Shown: positions 49,830 through 60,000 of the stretch, in pieces
How the letters are laid out: each line of letters begins with the position of its first letter
Position numbering within the stretch: the first letter of the stretch is position 1
Origin: Borrelia miyamotoi
GTDB taxonomy: Bacteria; Spirochaetota; Spirochaetia; Borreliales; Borreliaceae
NCBI RefSeq assembly: GCF_019668505.1
Contig: NZ_AP024371.1
Location: 372,001 to 436,000 of the forward strand
Length of the DNA: 64,000 nucleotides
Reading direction: 5' to 3'
Notes under the pieces: model-generated
Told to the model about the DNA's origin: nothing
The model's database searches: none
Seen by the model: the letters and a program-made list of their open reading frames with translations, nothing else
Translations under genes and position numbers: made by a program

Positions 49830-50856
49830 TACTTAATTTTCCTTAAAATAATATTAAATCTTAAAAAAGAATTTGCCTTTATAATTCCACCAATGCTTCT
49901 CTCTCCATAGGCAAGATTTGGCGGAATTATTATTACTCTCGCCTCTTCCTCGCACACATCTGACAACATTAAATTCCAACCTTTAATCACTTGCCCATCA
50001 CCCAACCATAAACTCTATTGATTCACATCCCTGTCAATTGAACTGTCAAACTTTACTCAGCTTAGCAAAAAACCCCCATAGTCTACTCTTACAACATTGC
50101 CCCTTTTAACACTTCTACCATTACCTTGCTTATTTATCTTGTATAAGATATTATTTTCATCCTTTTAAAAATCTTTGTAATCTTGATCAATTACCTCAAG
50201 CTGAGAGGCCACATATTTTTTAGTCTCATTAACCTTCTTTGACTCATAACTTTGCTTTAATTTTAAAAATTCTTCACTGTTAACCTTAAAAGCATTTGCA
50301 TCCTCACCAACACGATAAATCTTTATTCTTTCTATTTTATCTCCTTGACTTATACTTCGAACCGTATCCATCCCTGAAATTACTTTACCAAAAATTGAAT
50401 GCTTAAAATCAAGATAAGTAAGATTATCTGCAAGAGTGATAAAAAACTGACTCCCATTGGTGTCAGGACCCGAATTAGCCATAGAAACAATTCCTGACTC
50501 ATTATGACTACTCAATCTTTTGTTAAATTCATCGGGGAAAAATAACCAGGCCCTCCTCCAGTCCCCGTTCCTGTAGGATCTCCTGTTTGAATAACAACCT
50601 CATCAACAACCCTATGAAACATAATATTTTCAAAATAAGGCTGATTTGTAACAAAATTTTTAATAGCGCCTTCACTAAGACCAACAAAATTCATGACTGT
50701 TAAAGGTGCATCCTTATAGTAAAGTTCAATTTCTATATTGCCCTTATTTGTACTAATAAATGCAAATATCCCATCTTTTTTCACTAAATCTTTCCTTTTG
50801 CTACCACAAGCTACCAGCATTAAAACTAATAAAAAATATAATAAAAACTTATACAC
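49829..50856 (-). pseudogene. Broken lipoprotein cyclophilin-FKBP peptidyl-prolyl isomerase
   Basis: A lipoprotein signal (MYKFLLYFLLVLMLVAC) leads into a cyclophilin domain with FENIMFHRVVD and [17 protein letters not shown]. One T is missing from the run at 50538-50542; restoring it gives [18 protein letters not shown] and joins the two open pieces. The second piece carries [18 protein letters not shown]. After DYKDF the same frame continues through three in-frame stops into an FKBP domain: VVRVDYGGFLLS, FDSSIDRD, LGDGQVIKGWNLML and IIIPPNLAYGERSIGG, ending at TAA 49829. It was thus a single envelope foldase with two different isomerase domains, now broken. Part of the cyclophilin could still be made only by frameshifting. 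Confidence 0.85.
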
Positions 50857-51006
50857 AAGTCTATTACCTGAATTAATGTTTCAATAAAGCTATCAACACT
50901 TATTTTACAATTTTTCTATGAAAATTGTAAAATAAGCTAGCAATTTACAATCATTAAGTAATACTATTTAATAAAGAAGAGATTTATCAAACTTGGATCT
51001 TATCAA

Positions 51007-51870
51007 ATGTTAAATATTAGCAATGAACTCCTTCTAAAATTTTGTAACTTTATATACGAAAACAGCGGGATCAGATTTGATGAAAAAAATGAAATTGTGT
51101 TAAAGGGGCGTATTAATGTTGCAATGCAAGAACTTGAAAATATAAATACCCCAAAACAACTATATGACTTAATAAGTTCTGATAAATTTCAAAAAAAATA
51201 CTTCTTAGATCTTGTTACAACCAACCTAACACAATTCTTTAGAAATAGAGCCCATTTTACAACTTTTGAAAAATTTGTAATTCCAAACTTAGTAAAAATT
51301 AAAAACCAAGAAAGCAAAAATAAAATTGTTATATGGTCTGCTGGATGCTCAACAGGAGAAGAACCATATTCTTTGGCATTCGTTCTTAAATCTAATCTCC
51401 CAAAAAATTTTGACTTCACTATTATTGCTTCCGATTTAAGTTTAAAGTCTCTAATGAAAGCAAAAGAAGGACATTATAATACAAAAAAATGCGAATACAT
51501 TCCAACACAATATACAAAATACATCAAACCTCACATGGATGATGGTTACACCGTAATAGAAGATATTAAAAAACACATACGGTTTGACTATCATAATCTA
51601 AGTTTTGAAAGTGGTTTTTCAAATATAGATGTTGTTTTCTGCCGAAATGTACTCATATACTTTGATGAAAAATCTAAAATAAAGGTTTTAAAAGAATTTT
51701 ACGCATCTATGGCTAGTAAAAGTTATTTATTTATTGGACACTCAGAATCACTTTTTGGTCTTAATCTTCCTTTTAAATTTTTAAGAACATCTTGGGCTAT
51801 AATATACGAAAAAGATGATACAAATCTCCCCCCCAAAAAGTTTCATTTCCAAAGCAGATATAGATTATAA
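51007..51870 (+). CDS. cheR: Chemotaxis protein methyltransferase CheR
   Basis: A 287-residue cytosolic enzyme methylating glutamates on chemoreceptors with S-adenosylmethionine. The N-terminal helical domain is at residues 1-75. FFRNRAHFTTFEKFV leads into the Rossmann domain with SAM-binding VIWSAGCSTGEEPYSLA. FDYHNLSF and VVFCRNVLIYFD are standard. By position it is the second CheR of Borrelia (BB0414). cheB follows after 33 bases, forming an adaptation pair. Confidence 0.95.
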   Translation: MLNISNELLLKFCNFIYENSGIRFDEKNEIVLKGRINVAMQELENINTPKQLYDLISSDKFQKKYFLDLVTTNLTQFFRNRAHFTTFEKFVIPNLVKIKNQESKNKIVIWSAGCSTGEEPYSLAFVLKSNLPKNFDFTIIASDLSLKSLMKAKEGHYNTKKCEYIPTQYTKYIKPHMDDGYTVIEDIKKHIRFDYHNLSFESGFSNIDVVFCRNVLIYFDEKSKIKVLKEFYASMASKSYLFIGHSESLFGLNLPFKFLRTSWAIIYEKDDTNLPPKKFHFQSRYRL

Positions 51871-51903
51871 TCTGGCACAAAAACCCACAGGAGCAAAGCA
51901 AAA

Positions 51904-53064
51904 GTGCAAATAAAAATTTATGTGCTTATTATTGAAGCTTCTTCTATTAATAGAAAAGCCATATCAGACATTATAAACTCATCTTCAAACCTTGAAGTTA
52001 TTGCCACTGCAGCTAACAGTGACTTTGCTCTTAAAAAACTTAAAAAACATCCAGATGTAGTACTACTTAGTTTAGAAACAGAAACAATAAAAGAAATTGC
52101 TTTCATAAACAAAAAGAAAAATATCATCGACAAGCTTCCTGTTGTTATCCTATCATCATGTCAAGAAATAGCAAAAAATGCACTCTTAAAAGGTGCTAAC
52201 GATTTCATAATAAAAACTAATAACAAATTAGAATGTATAAAAGATAAAATGATTAATTTACTCTCAGTTTATGGTAACAAAACTATAAAAAACAAAATTA
52301 TCAGGAATATTAACTTAGAAGTTAAAACAAATAAATCCTTTACAGATAAAAATGAGAAAGAAAAAAATTCAAATACAATAAAACTAACAGATGAAAATTT
52401 AATAATTAAAAAAGAAAAAATTGAGAATAAACATTATAATAAAGAAGCAATAATAAATGAAAAAGATTTAAAAAAATTGAAAAGTAAAAAATTCGAAATA
52501 GTTGTTATTGGAATATCTACAGGTGGACCTGCAGCACTAAAGAAAATACTACCAGAAATTCCTAATAATTTTCCTGTTCCAATAGTCATTGTTCAACATA
52601 TGCCAAAAGGATTCACCTCAGAATTTGCAAAAAACCTTAACAATATTTGCAACTTAATTGTAAAAGAAACAACTAATCAAGAAATACTTCAAAAAGGATT
52701 CATATACATAAGCTCTGGGGGATACCACACAAGAATAAATAAAATAAATGGAAACTACAAAACAGAAGTTTTTGATGCTGAAAATGTAAACGGTCACAAA
52801 CCTTCCATCGGGGTACTCTTTAAATCAATATCAGAAAATGTAAAAGAAAAAGCAATAGCTTTAATAATGACTGGAATGGGAAGTGATGGCTCTAGAGAAA
52901 TTGGAGAAATTAAAAAAGCTGGTGGATTAACCATTGCACAAGATGAGAAAAGTTCAGTAGTTTTTGGAATGCCAAAAATAGCAATAGAAGAAAATAATAT
53001 AGACTATATAGTTTCAATAAGTCATGTGATAAAATTATTAAAGGCCATCCTTCTTGATGGTTAG
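51904..53064 (+). CDS. cheB: Chemotaxis methylesterase CheB with degenerate receiver domain
   Basis: A 386-residue protein. The receiver-like domain (residues 1-115) lacks the acidic pair (EA at 11-12 for DD) and the phospho-acceptor Asp (DVVLLSLETE, Ser56), though Lys104 is kept. A Lys/Asn-rich linker runs at about 120-195. The methylesterase domain is intact: GISTGGPAAL (Ser205), VQHMPKGFTSEF (His232), TGMGSDGS (Asp328). It should demethylate or deamidate chemoreceptors, but phosphorylation by CheA at the usual site looks impossible. Start GTG at 51904 with AGGAG upstream. By position it is BB0415. Confidence 0.93.
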   Translation: MQIKIYVLIIEASSINRKAISDIINSSSNLEVIATAANSDFALKKLKKHPDVVLLSLETETIKEIAFINKKKNIIDKLPVVILSSCQEIAKNALLKGANDFIIKTNNKLECIKDKMINLLSVYGNKTIKNKIIRNINLEVKTNKSFTDKNEKEKNSNTIKLTDENLIIKKEKIENKHYNKEAIINEKDLKKLKSKKFEIVVIGISTGGPAALKKILPEIPNNFPVPIVIVQHMPKGFTSEFAKNLNNICNLIVKETTNQEILQKGFIYISSGGYHTRINKINGNYKTEVFDAENVNGHKPSIGVLFKSISENVKEKAIALIMTGMGSDGSREIGEIKKAGGLTIAQDEKSSVVFGMPKIAIEENNIDYIVSISHVIKLLKAILLDG

Positions 53065-53087
53065 ATTTTTAAAAACAAGGATAACTT

Positions 53088-54296
53088 TTGGACATTAAAA
53101 AAGAGAATACCTATGATCATTTTTCACACGTCAGCATTTTTAATATGGCTCATAATAAAATATATATCTTAGGAACAGCACATGTATCAAAAAAAAGTTC
53201 ACAAGAAACAGCTATTTTAATTGAAAAATTAAAGCCAGACTTTATTGCCGTTGAACTTGATGAGACTCGATACCATGCAGTTCTAGAAACAGATGAAAAC
53301 GAGAAGTGGCGTAACTTGGATATATATAAAGTAATAAAGCAAGGAAAAGCATTTTTGTTAATAGTACAAATTATTTTGAGTAATTTCCAAAAAAAATTAG
53401 CAAAAGAACAAGGTATTAATCCTGGCGAAGAGATGAAAACAGCTATTTTAAAAGCTAAAGAGCATAACATACCATTGATACTTGCAGATAGAAAAGTTGA
53501 AATTACTCTAAAGAGAGCCTGGAACTGTGTTCCAATTTTTGAAAAAGTCAAAATAATATCAAGTCTATTTTCTTTCTCAGATATAAAAGTAACACAAGAT
53601 GAAATTGAAAAACTTAAAGAACAAGACATTCTCTCAAATATGATGGAAGAACTTGCAAAAGAAATTCCTACTGTAAAAAAAATTTTAATTGATGAGAGAG
53701 ATGAATTTATAGCAAGTAAAATACTAGAAGGTTCAGGAACAATCCTTGCAGTTGTTGGCGCCGGTCACGTAAAAGGAATAACAGAAAACTTAAGAAAAAT
53801 TAAAGAAAACAAAAAAATTATCAATATTGACGTTCTTAATATCATACCTAAAAATGCTTTTTCGATGAGTAAATTAATATCTTATTTTATAGCAATCTCA
53901 ATTGTTGTACTGATAGCAAGCTCATTTTACTTTAAAGGATTTGATCTGACATACAAAAATTTAGAGTCCTGGATAATATGTAACTCTTTATTTGCAGGTC
54001 TTGCTGCTCTTTTACTAAGAGCTAATATTATAACGATAATAACAGCATCAATTGGTGCCCCAATATTCTCTTTAATCCCATTTATCGGAACAGGCATGGT
54101 TGCAGGTCTTGTTGAAGCTTACATAAACAAACCAAAAATAAAAGACTTTGAAAAACTGCAAGAAGACTTGGTTAACATAAAAGGATATTTTAAAAATAAA
54201 ATTACAAAAATTTTACTAATAGTATTTTTTGTAAACATTGGGTCTGCAATTGGAACAATTGTTGGACTTAAATTCTTGTTAAATATTCTTAGATAA
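53088..54296 (+). CDS. TraB/PrgY-family membrane protein
   Basis: A 402-residue protein. The N-terminal TIKI/TraB domain has ILGTAHVSKKS (catalytic-type GxxH), IAVELDETRYHAV and AVVGAGHVKGI, the expected conserved His/Glu/His positions. The C-terminal third has about four membrane spans (LISYFIAISIVVLIASSFYF, FAGLAALLLRANIITIITASIGAPIF, KILLIVFFVNIGSAIGTIVGL). Members are annotated as pheromone shutdown proteins and may be membrane metalloproteases; the Borrelia substrate is unknown. Start TTG at 53088 with AAGGATAA upstream. It corresponds to BB0416. Confidence 0.85.
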   Translation: MDIKKENTYDHFSHVSIFNMAHNKIYILGTAHVSKKSSQETAILIEKLKPDFIAVELDETRYHAVLETDENEKWRNLDIYKVIKQGKAFLLIVQIILSNFQKKLAKEQGINPGEEMKTAILKAKEHNIPLILADRKVEITLKRAWNCVPIFEKVKIISSLFSFSDIKVTQDEIEKLKEQDILSNMMEELAKEIPTVKKILIDERDEFIASKILEGSGTILAVVGAGHVKGITENLRKIKENKKIINIDVLNIIPKNAFSMSKLISYFIAISIVVLIASSFYFKGFDLTYKNLESWIICNSLFAGLAALLLRANIITIITASIGAPIFSLIPFIGTGMVAGLVEAYINKPKIKDFEKLQEDLVNIKGYFKNKITKILLIVFFVNIGSAIGTIVGLKFLLNILR

Positions 54297-54334
54297 ACAC
54301 CAAAAAGAAAAATAAGAGAATATAGGAGTTATAT

Positions 54335-54976
54335 ATGAAACTTGTTCTTTTAGGGCCCCCAGGTTCTGGAAAAGGTACAATTGCCAAGATCCTCTCAAGT
54401 AAACTTAACTATTATCATATTTCAACAGGAGATCTATTCAGAGAGAATATATCAAATTCTACACCTCTTGGGAAAGAAATCAAAAAAACAGTTGAAAGTG
54501 GACAACTAGTACCCGACTCAATCACGATAAAAATCGTTGAAGATAAAATTAATACCCTTGAAAATCAAAACAATCTTATTCTTGATGGATTCCCCAGAAA
54601 TATCAATCAAGCTAAGGCTTTAGATAATTTCTTGAAAAATATTCAAATAATAAACTTTTTACTCGATGAAGAGGTACTAATAAAAAGGCTTTCCGGAAGA
54701 AGAATATGCAAGTCCTGTGGCGGTATATTTAACATATACACACTGCCTACAAAAGAAAAGGAAATTTGTGATCTTTGTAAAGGTATCCTTTATCAACGAA
54801 AAGACGACAAAGAAGAATCTTTAAAAGTCAGACTTAAAGAATATCATCTACAAACAAAGCCACTAATAAATTTCTACTCAAAAAACAATAGAATTAATAA
54901 TATAAATGCATCAAAAAATATTGATGAAGTAAAAAAAAGTTTAATGGAAATAATTTCAAAAAACCAAAAATATTAA
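54335..54976 (+). CDS. adk: Adenylate kinase
   Basis: A 213-residue cytosolic enzyme interconverting 2 ADP with ATP and AMP. P-loop GPPGSGKGT at residues 7-15, AMP-site STGDLFR, LDGFPRN, and a LID domain with four cysteines (CKSCGG...CDLCKG), the zinc-bearing form. ATAGGAG precedes the ATG. It corresponds to BB0417. Confidence 0.97.
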   Translation: MKLVLLGPPGSGKGTIAKILSSKLNYYHISTGDLFRENISNSTPLGKEIKKTVESGQLVPDSITIKIVEDKINTLENQNNLILDGFPRNINQAKALDNFLKNIQIINFLLDEEVLIKRLSGRRICKSCGGIFNIYTLPTKEKEICDLCKGILYQRKDDKEESLKVRLKEYHLQTKPLINFYSKNNRINNINASKNIDEVKKSLMEIISKNQKY

Positions 54977-54990
54977 TTTAAAATCATCAT

Positions 54991-55031
54991 TTTATTATAT
55001 CTTATTTTTTTAAAAAATAAGATATAATAAA
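54991..55031. repeat. 41-base palindrome containing the dipA -10 box
   Basis: Perfect 20-bp arms (54991-55010 and 55012-55031) around a single T. The right arm carries TATAAT at 55023-55028, so the left arm carries the same box on the other strand. It lies 14 bases after the adk stop. There is no U-tract after the right arm, so it is not an ordinary intrinsic terminator. Confidence 0.9.
55023..55028 (+). promoter_or_regulatory. -10 box giving a predicted leaderless dipA mRNA
   Basis: TATAAT ends 6 bases before the ATG at 55035; no Shine-Dalgarno is present before either ATG (55035, 55041). The start point would fall at or beside the start codon. A -35 box is not clear, since that position lies in the A/T palindrome. 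Confidence 0.5.
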
Positions 55032-55034
55032 GCA

Positions 55035-56090
55035 ATGCATATGAAAGTAATAATTAACATTATAAATAAATTATTAATAATGTTAATGCTCTTACAGACT
55101 GTTTTGATTCATCCAAACAAAAATCAAGATGAGATGGGATATTTTTATATTACCACTCAAGCAGCTTATTATATACCACATGCACTTGGAACCTTCGGAA
55201 GTAGATTTTCTCCAAGTTTTATAACCCCTCAATTCACCTCAGTAGAACCAAACGAACAGATTTCACCTAGCGCCTGGGGAAGTATTAAAATAATATCATA
55301 TTTAGGATACTATAAATCTTTTAAACTTTTTAACGATCCGTATTCACTTTTATTTAAAGATAACAAAATAAATCTTGACTTTAGAATTGGACTATCACCT
55401 ATCATTTTACTACTTAAAGGAATGCTAAATTTCACTCCTATTGCATTTATGGATTTGTATACAGGAAGTGAGATCGGAATAGGTTGGCAAGGATTTGGAT
55501 TTAAGGGAATTGGAGTACATATTGGTAATGGACAATATTCAAGCAACCCTGAATTTTATTCTGAGATAACAATGGGAGGCAAGCTACAATTTGATCTGAA
55601 TGCTACACTTGATGGAGACTGGACACATATTATTACAATAATTGGAAATAATATTCTGTATGTAAACAATCCACATGCTAGTAATAATCAACTTTGGAAA
55701 TACAAAGCTGATGAAGGTAAAAATATAAATGGATTTACAATAATCCCTTATATAGCCTTAGCTTACAAAATGCCGCTGCCTCTTAATTTAATTGGAATTT
55801 TATACGAAGGAAAAACATATATTGGATATGCAAGAAAAGTAAGTACAACACAAAATAAAGGATGGGGAAGTGATTTCTTCTATCATAATCTTTCTCTTGT
55901 CGCAAAGTTTGAAATAATGGAAGTTTTAGACTTAGACATACTATTTAAGTTCTCAACTGCGCCTATTTATACATCAGATACAATAGGAATGGCTGATATT
56001 TCAAAAAGAACAGCCACAGGTAATTCATATATTTACTACAATTCCATTGGATTCTCTTTAACTTACAGATTTAACTCTAATTCAATCTAA
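55035..56090 (+). CDS. dipA: Outer-membrane porin DipA
   Basis: A 351-residue exported protein with an N-terminal hydrophobic signal (IINIINKLLIMLMLLQTVLI). The body has alternating aromatic/polar strands typical of a beta-barrel (GYFYITTQAAYYIPHALG, GIGWQGFGFKGIGVHIGNGQY) and ends with the strand GFSLTYRF. B. burgdorferi DipA (BB0418) forms a channel specific for dicarboxylates; the name rests on position and overall similarity. Start at 55035 or the in-frame ATG at 55041; the first is kept. Its stop overlaps the convergent rrp1 stop. Confidence 0.85.
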   Translation: MHMKVIINIINKLLIMLMLLQTVLIHPNKNQDEMGYFYITTQAAYYIPHALGTFGSRFSPSFITPQFTSVEPNEQISPSAWGSIKIISYLGYYKSFKLFNDPYSLLFKDNKINLDFRIGLSPIILLLKGMLNFTPIAFMDLYTGSEIGIGWQGFGFKGIGVHIGNGQYSSNPEFYSEITMGGKLQFDLNATLDGDWTHIITIIGNNILYVNNPHASNNQLWKYKADEGKNINGFTIIPYIALAYKMPLPLNLIGILYEGKTYIGYARKVSTTQNKGWGSDFFYHNLSLVAKFEIMEVLDLDILFKFSTAPIYTSDTIGMADISKRTATGNSYIYYNSIGFSLTYRFNSNSI

Positions 56091-57019
56091 TATTTAAACT
56101 GATTGCGGCCAGAAATCTTAGCTTCATATAACTTATCATCAGCAAGCTTAATAATATTAGTAAAATTAACATCATGAGGAATTTGCTCAGCAAGTCCAAT
56201 TGAAACTGTGACAAAATTAGAAATACTACTGTATTGATGAACTATCTTCAAACTCCTAATATCCTCAATGATCAGACTAACAATCTCAATCATTTCTTCT
56301 AAACTCTTATCGACACAAAATAAAATAAATTCCTCACCACCATATCGAGCAATATCTATTTTATATCTAAGCGCGATTTTATTCAAACTCTTTGCAATCA
56401 ACTTAAGACATTCATCACCATTAGTATGCCCATAATTATCATTATACTTTTTAAAGTAATCAATATCTAACATTCCCACAATGACGTGTCTTTTATGCTC
56501 TAAGGCTTGCATCCAAGCTTTAGCAAATTTATCTGTAAAAAACCTTCTATTAGGAATTTGAGTAAGACCATCAATTCTTGCAAGATTTTTAAAATAATCT
56601 CTAAGCCTCTTAAGCTCAAGATGAGTCTTAATTCTTGCATTAATAATCCTGCTATTAAAAGGTTTCAGAATATAATCCACTCCACCAACATTAAACCCCT
56701 CAAGTTGAGCCTCAATAGAGGCTCTTGAACTAATAAAAATTACAGGAATATCTCTAGTCTCAGGATCATTTTTAAGCCTTTTACAAACCTCATAACCACT
56801 CATATCCGGAAGCAACACATCAAGAAGGATTAAATCAGGACTAGCAATCTCAACCTGTTTTAAAGCATCAAACCCATTCAATGCAACTCTGATCTCATAA
56901 TCATGTTGCAATATACTTATTAATAAATCCAAATTCGTGGGAGTATCATCCACAAGTAACAACTTTTGAGGCTCATTTGAAATCTCTTCGAAATTATCCA
57001 AAATCATACCTTTAATCAT
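56087..57019 (-). CDS. rrp1: Diguanylate cyclase response regulator Rrp1
   Basis: A 310-residue protein. The receiver domain has LLLVDDTPTN (Asp pair 24-25), the phospho-acceptor in LILLDVLLPD (Asp67), ISSRAS and KPF. The GGDEF domain has RIDGLTQIPNRRFF, DIDYFKKYND and the active GGEEF near residue 225. It makes c-di-GMP when phosphorylated by Hpk1 and is needed in the tick phase in B. burgdorferi. Its start overlaps the hpk1 stop by 4 bases (ATGA), so the pair is translationally coupled. It corresponds to BB0419. Confidence 0.96.
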   Translation of the reverse strand: MIKGMILDNFEEISNEPQKLLLVDDTPTNLDLLISILQHDYEIRVALNGFDALKQVEIASPDLILLDVLLPDMSGYEVCKRLKNDPETRDIPVIFISSRASIEAQLEGFNVGGVDYILKPFNSRIINARIKTHLELKRLRDYFKNLARIDGLTQIPNRRFFTDKFAKAWMQALEHKRHVIVGMLDIDYFKKYNDNYGHTNGDECLKLIAKSLNKIALRYKIDIARYGGEEFILFCVDKSLEEMIEIVSLIIEDIRSLKIVHQYSSISNFVTVSIGLAEQIPHDVNFTNIIKLADDKLYEAKISGRNQFKY

Positions 57020-60000
57020 GATTTTTCTATCTTATTACCATGCATCATACGTTTAACAATTTTAGAACTTTCTTCAAAGTTATATAATCTTAAGTATTTA
57101 ACAAGAGAATCAAGTAATATCATATTATGATTATCCAAACTATACTTTTTAAGAATTTCAAGTATTCCTCTGTACTCTTTTGGATTTCTATTCTGTATAC
57201 CATTTAAAAGTCTTTGCATAAGACTTAAAAATTCATCATTATTGTTAAACTTGAATTTTTCTGGGTCCTCATCCTCAAGAATACCTAAAATTTGAGATTT
57301 TATGTTATCAACAAGTACAACCAAATCTTTACGAGCATTATAGTATAATACTTTTAATTCTTGCATTGAACCTGTACCTATCTCGATCTGTTTAAAATTC
57401 TTAAATAAGCCGCTACGCATATTACCAAGAGCTCCAGCAATTGAATGTGACAAACTCTTTACTAATTCTATGTCATCTGCATTGAAAGCTTCATCTAAAT
57501 CACGCATAAAATTATCAATCATGCCAATAAATCCACTGCATAACTCAACATACATATCATATGAGATATTTAAATCCCTTAAAGCCCCATTAACATCTAA
57601 ATTAGGCAAATCAGAAAATCTATTTAACTTCTTATCGTATATGGTTTTATTTTTTTCAACCTCAATATGCAAATATTTTTTTAACATACATTTAATTGAA
57701 CTAATTTGTATTGGCTTTGCAAGATAATCATTCATTCCATTTTCTAAACACCTATCTTTATATTCTCTTAATGCATGTGCAGTCACAGCTATCAACACAC
57801 ATGGAATTAAGTTATTTTGGCTTTCAAATTTGCGCACTTCCTTAGACACTGTAAATCCATCACAACTTGGCATTCTTATATCAATAAAAGCCACATCATA
57901 TCTATTAGTTTTTAAAAGCTCAATAGCCTTAAATCCATCATCTACAATATCGATAGAATCTTCTTTGACACCTATAACAATCAAGATATTTTTTAAAATC
58001 TTCTGATTAATTTCATTATCCTCAGCTATTAAAATGCTTACATTATTTTTAAGCTGAAGAGAAGTAGACTCACTCACTACCGGAATATCTATAATGGGGC
58101 CATTTCTAATCCAATCAGAATAAAAATCCCACCTTTTAAAAGGTTTTTGAATATATGCATATTTAAAATTAACAATCTTATCACTATTTAAATAATGGAA
58201 CACAAACACTATCTTTATGTTATAATTTAGATTTTCAATCCTCTCAGCAAAATCAAGACCTTCTTGCAAACCAGAATCATCAACGTTTATAAAAATAAAA
58301 TCATAATAAGGATATTCATAACAAGCCTTATAAGCACCTTCATACGAAGAAAAATAATTTATATTATCTTTATAATCAAAAACCTCACTTATTCTATCCA
58401 ATACCTCGATAGCCTTTTTACTTAAAACCACACTTAAAATCTTTTTATCCTTTACCAGCTCTAGTTTATTTAATGCTCTATCTTTAATCTTGCCACCTAA
58501 AACAAAAGGCAACATAAATGAAAAAGTTGTTTCCTTACCTACTTCACTCTCAACTGTAATGCCAGGACCACCCATTAAACTAACAAGCTTCTTAGATATT
58601 GCAAGCCCAAGACCGGTTCCTTCATATCTTTTTGAATCAGCATAATCTCCTTGCTTAAATAACTCAAATATTACCTGCATATCTTTCTTTTTAATCCCTT
58701 TGCCAGTATCAGTTACCTTAAACTCAATAGTAACGATTTTATTACCATTACCATCCTGTGTACTGCATATACATTCATAGTTCAAAACTATGATCCCATC
58801 TGTAGTAAATTTAAAAGAATTTCCTATTAAATTAATAAGTACCTTTTTAAGTCTAGTTTTATCCCCTATTAAATAGTGCCCTAAATCTGATTTTGAATAA
58901 AAAATCAAATCAAGCTTTTGTTTCGCACTTTGAGACTGAAAACCCTTTAAAACACCTTCAATTTCATGCTCCAAATCTATTTCATTATTTTCAATATATA
59001 TCCCGTTCATATCTATTTTAGAGATATACAATATTTCATCAATTAAAGAAAGTAATGAAATAGATGAATAATTTATCATTTGTACATACTCTTTTTGAAC
59101 CCCCAAAAGTTCAGTATTTTGTAAAAGCTCAGCAGCTGCTATTATGCCATTAATAGGAGTACGAATATCATGACTCATACTTGCTAAAAAAATAGTTTTA
59201 GCAACAATAGCATCTTCAATAACTTTTTTCTTGATAATTGCAGAAGAATACATTTTTTTGCTAAATACTATTTCATTCCACAAATTAAATAGGAAAAATA
59301 TTAAAATAGTAAAAATAAAAATACCAATGGTTAAAACTGCTATACCAGACTTTTTTAGCATTATATCTTTAGAACTCTCATGAATATTAAACACCCAGTC
59401 ATTAAAATATAATTTATTGTCAACGTTTGCACAGAATAAAATCTTTTGTATAATTCTTCTTAAAATATAATCTTGGTTATAAACTGCAATATTTAAATCA
59501 AATTTTAAATCTGACACAGTAAGAATTCTCTTAACATCCCTAATATTCAAGTCCTCAAAATTAACAGTAGCAGTATATTCATCGCTAATAATTCCATTAA
59601 CCTTGCCTCTATAAAGAAGGTCTAAAGCCTCTTTAAAACCATTCACTTGAATTAGTTGTTTGCCTATTTGAGTTTCCAACTTCTTTGTATACAAAAATTT
59701 AAGTATTGCAAAACGATCAGAGGACTGAGAAGTAAATGGCCTTGTCCTATTTGAAAAAATATGTAGTGGGATTTCTGAAACTGATTTAATGTTAAAAACA
59801 TAGTCTGAATTTGAGTCATCTAAATTAGCAGACAACATATCTAAATTTCCTAGCTTGATTAATTCTTCAATCTCATCCCTTCCACTTACATTGATGATAT
59901 TGAAATCTAAATTCGTCAATTTCATTATTTTATTAATTAACCACTCATTTACTCCTCTATAACGACTAGAATCAAAATAATCAATAGGATACCAATTTTT

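Noticed and set aside
50165..50515. Separate small cyclophilin-like gene starting at 50515
   Set aside because: It lacks the first half of the cyclophilin fold and joins the upstream piece when one T is restored.
51007..54296. Horizontally acquired chemotaxis island
   Set aside because: Base composition and gene order match the Borrelia chromosome on both sides; no mobility genes or tRNA boundary.
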